A stretch of DNA of 64,000 nt, taken from Ilyonectria destructans. Lineage: Eukaryota > Ascomycota > Sordariomycetes > Hypocreales > Nectriaceae. This document shows positions 56,476 through 64,000 of the stretch, in pieces. The notes below the pieces were generated by a model. The model was not told where the DNA came from, ran no database searches, and was given only the letters and a program-made list of their open reading frames with translations. The translations under genes were made by a program, and so were the position numbers. Numbering within the stretch: position 1 is the first letter of the stretch; each line of letters opens with the position of its first letter. The stretch spans positions 744,001 to 808,000 of the forward strand of contig JAHEWK010000015.1 in NCBI GenBank assembly GCA_020740775.1, read 5' to 3'.

Positions 56476-59079
56476 TCATCCCAGATCATCCCTAGGCGGC
56501 ATCATGGGATCTGGTTGCACGGCCAAGCCGCCGAGGAGGTCATACGCCCCGTTGCCCTGTACGGCCAGGTCCCAGTCGCCAAAGTCGGTGTATTCATAGA
56601 CATCAGACGCATAATTGCCCATCATGGGGCTGACCTTGTCGTTGAGGGGCTCGTTGAGGTTGACAGCCAAGGCGTGCTCCAGGCCGCGGAGGATGGCCCC
56701 TTCGAGGCGGTTCACGGCGTACTGCATGGGCTCGTGGCTCTTGCTCATCATACGCAGGTTCCACAGATAGGAGTTGAGCGTCTCCTGCCAGAAATGGCGC
56801 TCCTGTGATGATAGTGATGTGACGAGGAGGAGGGTGGTGAAGGAGCCGAGTAAGGAGAAGAGGTAGGGTGACGTAAAGTACCAGAACGCCTCGAGGTGGT
56901 CCGGGCGAAGGTTGGTGACGAAGCTAATGGCGCTCTGGGCAGTCTGCAGGGCTATCTGGCGAATGTCGGAGAGGACCCGATCGTCAGTGCAGCGCGGGGG
57001 TAGCGCAGTGGACCGGATGAGTCGGCGGAGTAGTGTCATCGCCACACCGTAGTAGGAGAAGTGGAGATAGCCGTGGAAGCATAGCTTGCGCTGATATATG
57101 ATGTTCATCTGGAGTGTGGGGGGGATACTGTGGTACCAATTGGTCAACATGTCGAAGAGTGGTCTGGCCTTGGAGAAGAGGATGACAGTGTCCTGCTCGC
57201 GGCATGTCCGCGCCGTGTAGAAGTTTGAGTAGACGGCTGAAAGAATCTTTGTCAATCGCACCATCTGTATGAATTGTGCCATGCCTGTGGAAGCGATAGA
57301 TCTACCGTCGTCGTTAGGGCTAGGCCCTGGGGTGACTTCTTGATCATCATCGGCGTCGTAGTCGGAAAAATCCGCTGGAGTAAGGTCTTTGACTGTCCAG
57401 TCGTCCTCGTGTATGTGGACCGGGCGGCCGTAGGCCAGCGCTGTCCAACGGTCTTGCATGAATAAGGCCCAACTCAATCGCTTGCGGACGTTGCGCTCCC
57501 ACTGAGGGATGGTCCAATTCGTGGCATCGAGATGAAGCCCGAGACACTGGCCTATCGCCAGGGCCTGGCAGGTGAGGCCCCATTGGGAGGTATGGTCTGG
57601 GTTGAGGGGATCCTCGGGCTGGCACTGCAGGAAGAGGAGGGCAGCTTGGATGGAGCAGAGCTTGGGGCGGTGATATGAGGATGGGAGAGCGGTCCGCAGC
57701 AGCCTGCGGAGGTGAGCTGCGTCGGGGGGGGAGCGGATTGATAGTTCAGGGTCGTAGGTCCACCAGCGAGTAGCGGACAGGTAGACGGCGGCCAGGAGGG
57801 CGGGGGGGATGTTGCGGTAGGACTGGCTGTAGATGAGGATGAAGGCATCCTTGGACACGACGGGATAGCACGGCTGGACGTGACGCCAGAAGAGCACGAG
57901 GAGGCTCGGGCCGTGAGGGTGGACGCAGGCCTCGATGGAGTCGATGAGGGTGTGTGTCGTCGGATCTGCCTCGAGGGCCTTTTCGTCAGCGGCCAAGTGG
58001 AAAGTGACGGGATATTCCTGACCCTCATCGTGCTCGAGAACACGGCGGATAGCGTGGGTCTCGAGACTGAACTCGTGGGTGCGGATGTCGTAGGGGCGAT
58101 GGCGCATCAGGATGGGCTCCATGTCGCTGCCCAAGCCGTACAGCTCGGCGAAGCGCGACAGCGAGCAGCCCAAGGTCCGGTCTAGGGGGCCCGGCTCGAT
58201 CAGCTCCGGCACGATGACAGACGGCGCATGGTGATGCCGGCTGCTGCTGTCTGCGGAGGCGCGAGTCTCGGCGGGCGAGAGAAACGACTGGACCGACTGG
58301 ACCGACTGCGTCTCGGATACTAGCGTTCGGGCCTCATCTCGCGACTCCTTGCGGCTCCGGCTGAGGCTCCGGATCGAGCTGGGGCCCTGGTGATGGCCCG
58401 ACCCAGACGCCGGCTGGTCGTCGAGCCCAGTCCGCTCGTCGCCGCTGTACGCACCGCCCCCGTTGCTGCTCGCGCCCGTCGTGGCCTGGCGCTCCGGCGG
58501 ATCGTGCTGGAACGTACAGGCGGTTGCGCGGAGCTGGCAGTGGACGCAGTCGCCGTCGCCGTCCTTGGTCACGCAGCGCGTCTTGCGCTTGCGGCAGGCG
58601 TCGCAGGGCCGGAGACTGCGGCGCTGGCGCTTCCGGGCGTTGTTCTGGTAGTCCTGGGGCGTGATGATTTCCATTTGTGGCCGTGGGGTTCGGTGGTGGT
58701 GACTCTGGAGAGCGCGAGGGACGGGCTGGCCATGTCCACCATCCGAATTCGGGCTCCAGAGCGTTGAGGAAGACGAAGCGTCCAGTTTTCGCTTTCTCCG
58801 AGCAAGAAGAAGACTCGGTATCGGCACGTCACCGGTCTGGGGTCCGATGCTCTCCTGCTCTGGCTCTGGCTCTGGTTCTAGCTCTGGCTCTCGCTCTCGC
58901 TCTGGCTCTGACCCGCTGGGATGTTGTTGTATGTGCGTGTGTGCGGGTAGTAGTAATAACAAACGGCTCCTCTCTGATGAAAACTCGAACTCGTTGGACT
59001 TCCACACTCGTCCAGCGTCAGCAGCGGCGTCCATCGATGGATATGGATAAGAGGACGGGGTCTCCGAGTCTCGGGCCAT
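56476..59079 (-). CDS. Zn2Cys6 fungal transcription factor
   Basis: A single open frame of 867 aa with no intron seen. The zinc cluster CDACRKRKTRC and CVHCQLRATAC starts near residue 159 and has the standard spacing, preceded by a basic segment (ARKRQRRSLRP). The fungal-specific regulator domain lies around residues 380-600 (LFWRHVQPCYPVVSKDAFIL, then CLGLHLDATNW). The first 135 residues are low-complexity, with a Glu/Pro repeat, and an alternative start at 58674 (MEIITPQDYQ) just before the cluster may be the true one. The gene lies 49 bp from the GH32-like gene, and with the sugar transporter it forms a likely utilisation cluster that it may control. Confidence 0.88.
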   Translation of the reverse strand: MARDSETPSSYPYPSMDAAADAGRVWKSNEFEFSSERSRLLLLLPAHTHIQQHPSGSEPEREREPELEPEPEPEQESIGPQTGDVPIPSLLLARRKRKLDASSSSTLWSPNSDGGHGQPVPRALQSHHHRTPRPQMEIITPQDYQNNARKRQRRSLRPCDACRKRKTRCVTKDGDGDCVHCQLRATACTFQHDPPERQATTGASSNGGGAYSGDERTGLDDQPASGSGHHQGPSSIRSLSRSRKESRDEARTLVSETQSVQSVQSFLSPAETRASADSSSRHHHAPSVIVPELIEPGPLDRTLGCSLSRFAELYGLGSDMEPILMRHRPYDIRTHEFSLETHAIRRVLEHDEGQEYPVTFHLAADEKALEADPTTHTLIDSIEACVHPHGPSLLVLFWRHVQPCYPVVSKDAFILIYSQSYRNIPPALLAAVYLSATRWWTYDPELSIRSPPDAAHLRRLLRTALPSSYHRPKLCSIQAALLFLQCQPEDPLNPDHTSQWGLTCQALAIGQCLGLHLDATNWTIPQWERNVRKRLSWALFMQDRWTALAYGRPVHIHEDDWTVKDLTPADFSDYDADDDQEVTPGPSPNDDGRSIASTGMAQFIQMVRLTKILSAVYSNFYTARTCREQDTVILFSKARPLFDMLTNWYHSIPPTLQMNIIYQRKLCFHGYLHFSYYGVAMTLLRRLIRSTALPPRCTDDRVLSDIRQIALQTAQSAISFVTNLRPDHLEAFWYFTSPYLFSLLGSFTTLLLVTSLSSQERHFWQETLNSYLWNLRMMSKSHEPMQYAVNRLEGAILRGLEHALAVNLNEPLNDKVSPMMGNYASDVYEYTDFGDWDLAVQGNGAYDLLGGLAVQPDPMMPPRDDLG
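58857..58910. repeat. GGCTCT-type hexanucleotide repeat
   Basis: An imperfect run of (T/G)CTCTGG hexamers, which on the minus strand encodes the Glu/Pro-rich segment near the N-terminus of the regulator. Its length could vary between strains. Confidence 0.6.
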
Positions 59080-59304
59080 TTAAGTCTCCTGACAAGGCGC
59101 CGTCGCCCGCGCCCGCGTGTATGCCCGGATGCCGATCCAGCAACCAACAAGGCCAAGTCCCAGTTTCGACATCCATCTGTCGGGTCAAACTCTCTTTGCG
59201 ATGCGAGCGAGCCAGGGCCCAGGGGCCACCCTTTCTCGTGAGATGAGCAATGGCGCACGCGTCATTTAGCCGGATGACGGTGGAGGCTGATGCTTTCGCT
59301 CGCA

Positions 59305-59337
59305 GGGAGTCGCCAGGGAGTCGCCAGGGAGTCGCCA
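59305..59337. repeat. Three 11-bp tandem units
   Basis: GGGAGTCGCCA is repeated three times without mismatch, about 225 bp upstream of the Zn2Cys6 regulator start. Confidence 0.85.
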
Positions 59338-59870
59338 GCTCAGGGACCACTTCTGACGCTCTCAAGCGCACTATGGGGACATGGGGACTCGGCAGTTTGG
59401 GACTTAATTTTAGTCGACGAGTTAAATGCCCATCGGAACTTGAGTGACCTGTCTTTGGCTGAGCCTGGGCGCCCTCTGCATACTTGTTGCATATCCCTGG
59501 CCGGTTTAGAGTTGGGCCGGCTTCTGCGAGGGTCCATGTGGCCAGCCTTTTGGACCACGATGGACCCAAGGACCCAACGCCTCACCGCACCAGTTGCGCC
59601 CATCAGCAAAGATCAGCAAGGGTCAGCGTAACACAAGGGCGGCTCTTGCCTTTGTCTTCCAGACTCGCTGGGACTTTGCTCCCGCTGCCGCTGCCGCCAG
59701 AGCTGCCGGTTCCCAGGGACTTGGGCTCGGGAGTTGATGAGCGGGCGGCTGGCGCTTCCCGTTGCGGCCGCGCCTTGGCGAGAGATGGCACACTTAGTGG
59801 CTCCAGAACCCTTGAAATCTTGATCGAGCAATGCGGCATGACGTCGCCGGGTTGGTTGTGTTGGTTGTTG

Positions 59871-59970
59871 GCAAGGGCTGGCTGGCTGAAGGGCTGGTTC
59901 ACTGGCTGGATCACTCACTGGCTGGATCAACTGGCTGGCCGGCTGGCTGGCTGGCTGCGCTGGCTGGCCT
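59871..59970. repeat. CTGG/GGCT-rich simple repeat
   Basis: About 100 bp of GGCTGGCTGG-type sequence with interruptions such as ATCA. It creates an artificial Trp/Leu/Gly-rich open frame. Confidence 0.8.
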
Positions 59971-62900
59971 CATCATGTCTTGGAACTAGCCGGTTGACTC
60001 CCGTCATTCCCATCCCCATCGTCCGTCCCCCTCGTCGTCTCCCCCCTCCCCCGATGATGCTGTGCTGGTGGCTGTGCTGGTGGCTGCGTACGTACATGGC
60101 GGTTGAGTCTGTCGTCGTGATGCCATCCCAATTCCGCAAGAGACCCCTCAGACCCTCCCTCCCTCTACTGCCCCGGCCACTGTCGTCAGCTCCCGCAGGT
60201 GGCTTAAGCGTTTAACTAACCGTCTACGCTCAAACCAGCAAGCTAGGAATCTGTCACCTGCATTCGTGTCGGCTTTGAGCGTACTCCCTATCAAGAGAGA
60301 CAACAAGTGGACTCCCCGGCCTCTCTCTCCACTTCTCCCGCGCCCCGTCCTTCGGCCTCGCCTGCCGTTAGACCAACCGCCCGGAGTACGTAGATCCATT
60401 CTCTCCGCCATGAGTTTCGCCGAAAATATTCATCCCAATCGTCATCTAGACCTTTCTACCCCAAGCCACATGCCCCCCTAATTTGACCAGAGCCCCCCCG
60501 GGCCCGCCACTTCTGTCCGACTCCCCATAATCTCTCCTCCTTGAAAGAAGCGGTCACTACACGGCACTCAGAGGGGCAACATCTTGCCCGCTAGTTGCTG
60601 TGCCGTATTCACCTCCCACAACCTGGGGCCGGATCGGATCGCGGTCCGAGTCCGAAGCAGTCAGTTATCGTAAAACTGCCGGCAGCAACCCATGCTCGCT
60701 CGTCCCGCTTGCAGGCATCGGCGAAGGTGAAATCGGCATCGGCGTTTGAAAGCCCCATGCAATTGGGATGATTGGCATCTTTTCTCCGATCGGGACACGC
60801 CACGACATAGCGTGCACGATTTGCAGACCCCTTCCACACCCGAGTACATAGCACAACCAGCCAGATTTTATCAAACACCGTCGTTTGAATAACACCGTCG
60901 TCCCTAAAGTTTGGGCGGAGGTATCAAGTCGTTTCTCAATACTTGGAGTCGGTATCAACCACGTTCTGGAAACTTGTGTCCAGAAATACTTGGACCACAA
61001 GCGGTTTAGTCTGCACTGGCGAGAAGCTGTCAAGCTCGTTAGTCAACATGCTGGTGCGACGCCAACATTGGACTTCATCAGCCTTATTTCCTATATAAGT
61101 AGTCTCCGATTCAACGACGCTAAATGCGGATCCCTTGATCATTTCCTTGGGCGTCCAGTAATATTCGCATCTACAAGACAGTGTGTGGCCAGAAACAGGT
61201 GTGCTTGGTGAGCTGAGTGGCCGCGCCCCTGCCGAGAGGGAGAACGCACGTACACTTCACTCCTCCACGTCGCCTTGTGCATAACGATCACGAGGAACTT
61301 CTCCTGTTTGGACAACAGTGTGGAGTAATGATCAACCCTAGCCGCGGATCTGTCCCGACATGATGCAGTTCGATCCTAGCTGCGTTCTCTCGTTCTTGGC
61401 TCTGAGGGAGGATTCGGCCGGCGAACTTAATATTGCAAGTAAGACGCCATGCAGGAATCACAAACGATGGAGCTGTCTCTAATGGTGTAGCGCGCGTCTG
61501 ACCTGGTGTCCAGCCGTGTGTGACACAGAAAGCGGCTTTGGCAACGCGTCCGAGTGGCCGTCACTGACGCCCAGCTGCACCCAGAACCGTATCCGGAAGA
61601 AAATAAATATTGGCGCGTGCCATTGGGAATCTAGTTGCCAACTAGCGATTTGTGGCAAACTTCCTTGGAGCAATCATACGTAACACACGGCCAGTATGTG
61701 ACTATGTGTTCGAGATGATCCGATGTAAGCTCAGGGGGCTCAACCTAAGACATACAATCACGACAACAGCCACAGCGCAAAGAGTCCACGACGCCAAAAA
61801 AGAAAAGAATATGCGCATCTCATTGGTCAGAGCGGCTTCGGCTCCAGTCTTGCACGGACAAGCTGTGTAACGTGAACCACGGCAGGGCTAGTTACACAGC
61901 CATCTTTCGCAATCCAGAATGACTGGTTGTTAATGTAAGGATGTGGAAACTCACGGACCGCAATGTTGTCAGGGATTTCAATGCCAAAGCGTTCACCAAA
62001 CGCCAAGAAATGCCAAGCTTTTCTTTTTTTGGGGACGAGCCAATTTCGCTGCAGTCGGACACACGCACCGAACTTCTCTCGGGCCGACAAGGGTTCAATC
62101 GCTGGGAATTGCCTAGATTCTTTTGTGGGGATAATAGGGCGCGCTGCAGGCACGGCGACGGCGACAGCGAAACGGTGACGCTGCTCGGTGAACGGGCTTC
62201 GCGATGGCCTGGTCCTTGGAGAAGCGAGCAGATGGCCCATCTCGGCTGTGTCAAGGCCACCGCGGGGACTCCGATGAGGTCAGTCGATGGCCGGGAAATC
62301 CACGGGCAATTGATTTGCTCAGAGTCTCAGATGAAGCCGCGATGTAACTGTGCTTGACCGTCTTTACACCGCATCGGACGATGATGGCTCAACCACGGCA
62401 ACAGACACAAACTGCCGTCCCAGTTACGCCGTACACAACGGTGAAGTGCAAAACTCTCCTCAGGTTTTGTGGCCGTCTGAAACTTCTCAGGTCCGTCCCC
62501 CTTGTCAAAATGTGACATGTGCTCAATGCACTCGTCGCTATTGATAAGATCCTGGCTGGAATGCGACCACATAAACCGGGGCCGGCCATACCGAAAGAGG
62601 CATGCGAAGAACTCACGTTGCTCCAGCTGCTATCAAGATTGGCGCCGGCGGGCAACTCGACACCATGACTCGGTGATCCAGAGAGTGCGTGTGTGTGTGG
62701 TTACCCCAGCTTGCTCAGGCACCGGGCGTGCCAAGCCGCCCGGCGAAGCCCTCGACCTCCGCGCCTTTGTCCGTTTCGGGGATGTGGAGGCCGGAGTGAA
62801 GACATGGGGTCGCGAGCCGAGCGGGTTCGTACTGCAGTCGGTACGCGCTGTTGCTGTCGGCTTGTGGTGGGATACTGGTACCTGCTTCGATGGAGTGTGT

Positions 62901-63040
62901 ACTCCGTAGTCCGTACCCTCGGGAATGGTGTCGAGGAGAGGATGGCTGCTCCGCGTATTTCGGCCGTAGGCTTACGCTTGTGTTTAAGTCTATTCGAGTG
63001 CCGCCTTTGAAGCTATCGTCGTGCGCCGCTATCCCTCATA

Positions 63041-63075
63041 TCTACCTCTATCTACCTCTATCTCACTCTATCTCC
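63041..63075. repeat. TCTACCTCTA repeat
   Basis: Two perfect 10-bp units followed by two diverged ones, pyrimidine-rich, about 570 bp before the nucleotidase start. Confidence 0.7.
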
Positions 63076-63642
63076 ATGCCTCCTATCAAAGATAACAACC
63101 ATCTTGCCCTAAACCCCTGCCACGCCTCGTCCGACGCCAATGCCAACCAGTGAATGCCTTCCTGATCGGTCCATGTTGGACCGCCAGACTCCGGAGCTGC
63201 CTCTCTTTCTCGGCCGGACCAAGACCAACCCCCCCGCGCGTTATCCCCAGATTGAAGTGTAGAAAGGCCAACGACTCCATAATCCCACCCATCAGGTTGA
63301 GGCTCGCGAGTCCTTTTGTTGGCCTTGTTGCGATAAGCCAGTCACGCTCCCCACGTGTGTCTTGGCACTCCGGCCGGATGTCGCCTCATGAGCTGCTGTG
63401 ATCCTTAGCTCGACCAGATACCCAGAACGTGCAGGGACGATCACTTACCAAAGGTCGCACCTGGACATTCAACCAGGACCAGCGAGCTGGGTTGTCGCAG
63501 GAATTAAATGCACCGATGATCCCTTCTTTTTCTGTAGCTCTGTCCCCAGAGGTTTCCATTCTTACAAGTAACTGGCCGAGCTGTGAGGACCAACCTTGCG
63601 ACGGAAGCTTTGTAAAACTAAGACATTCTGTCATTGTCCAAA

Positions 63643-64000
63643 ATGAAGACGTCTCACTCTCTGGTCGCGCTCGCATTGGCGACCTCCGCCTGTGCCGAGG
63701 ATGTCCTCTACAGCAAGCGCCTAACCAAGCGATTCATCGATGACGATGGCAACTACAATATGTGTAAGCCCCCGCATCTCACCTTCACGCAACTCCTCGA
63801 TTGGCACTGACGCGGGCCAATTCGCAGCCTTCTTCCACGTCAATGATGTCCACGCCCACCTGGACGAGTACCGCTCCTCTGGATCCGATTGCACTGATCC
63901 GACCTCGGGCTGCTACGGCGGCTACGCCCGCCTCAAGCACACCGTCGACGGACTGCGCGAGGAGCACCCAGACAACCTGTGGCTCAACGCCGGTGACGAG
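63643..64000 (+). CDS. Secreted 5'-nucleotidase/metallophosphoesterase-like protein (3' partial)
   Basis: The first 98 codons of a gene cut by the window edge. Exon 1 (63643-63763) encodes a signal peptide (MKTSHSLVALALATSACA) and a short propeptide-like stretch with KR pairs. After a 64-bp intron, exon 2 (from 63828) begins with FFHVNDVHAHLDEYRS, in which NDVHAH supplies metal-binding Asp and His of the calcineurin-like phosphoesterase domain. It continues with CYGGYARLKHTVDGLR and LWLNAGDE, typical of the 5'-nucleotidase/UshA group. These extracellular enzymes take phosphate from nucleotides for scavenging or to alter host signals. The remaining domains lie outside the window. Confidence 0.88.

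Larger units (their letters stand above)
59080..63642. other. Gene-poor, repeat-bearing intergenic region (4.6 kb)
   Basis: No ORF here is supported. The 243-aa frame at 59484-60215 is produced mainly by a CTGG repeat and is not a real protein. Several short tandem repeats are present (listed separately). Frames on the minus strand near 61827-62240 have some ordinary composition but no domain, intron or good context. The right end is the promoter of the 5'-nucleotidase-like gene. Confidence 0.45.

Noticed and set aside
59484..60215. A 243-codon frame with many Trp, Leu and Gly
   Set aside because: It is created by the CTGG repeat and has no conserved domain.
61827..62240. A 137-codon minus-strand frame
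   Set aside because: No domain, no conserved context and no intron evidence; composition alone is not enough.

Overview
The window is nuclear DNA of a filamentous ascomycete, most likely a Sordariomycete and perhaps a Hypocreales species. The evidence is short spliceosomal introns (mostly 45-80 bp, GTAAGT-type donors, CTAAC/GCTGAC branch sites), several Zn2Cys6 regulators and MFS transporters, a mitochondrial ClpP, and a Kar3-type kinesin. There are no rRNA genes, CRISPR arrays or prophages, and I recognised no convincing tRNA gene or intact transposon. All splice structures were read by eye and are supported by frame and family motifs, not by transcripts.

Layout. 1-10 kb: a T5orf172/GIY-YIG protein, a convergent pair of an atypical SDR and a Zn2Cys6 regulator, a small two-exon hypothetical gene, and a non-mitochondrial-type MnSOD. 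10-19 kb: a secreted Ser/Thr-rich protein, an O-methyltransferase, a polytopic membrane protein, and a six-exon ARMT1/DUF89 protein. 19-33 kb, mostly housekeeping: mitochondrial ClpP divergent from a second predicted mitochondrial protein, a stand-alone thioesterase, dihydroxy-acid dehydratase, a Loa1-like acyltransferase and a kinesin-14. 33-42 kb: a fungal hypothetical protein, a hexose-type MFS transporter, and a cytochrome P450 broken by a perfect 22-bp tandem duplication.

43-59 kb looks like a catabolic island: a Zn2Cys6 regulator, a DHDPS-family aldolase, a quinate-type MFS permease, a doubtful ORF, a sugar MFS transporter, a divergent GH32-like glycosidase without a signal peptide, and a second Zn2Cys6 regulator convergent with it. 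The natural reading is two neighbouring uptake-and-breakdown modules, one for a sugar acid or quinate-like acid and one for an oligosaccharide that is imported and then cut inside the cell. 59-63.6 kb is gene-poor and repeat-bearing. The window ends inside a secreted 5'-nucleotidase-like gene.

The most notable items are the P450 disruption, the transporter/GH32/regulator module, the SDR that lacks the YxxxK pair and sits behind three GC-rich palindromes, and a 10-codon uORF whose stop overlaps the start of a predicted mitochondrial gene.
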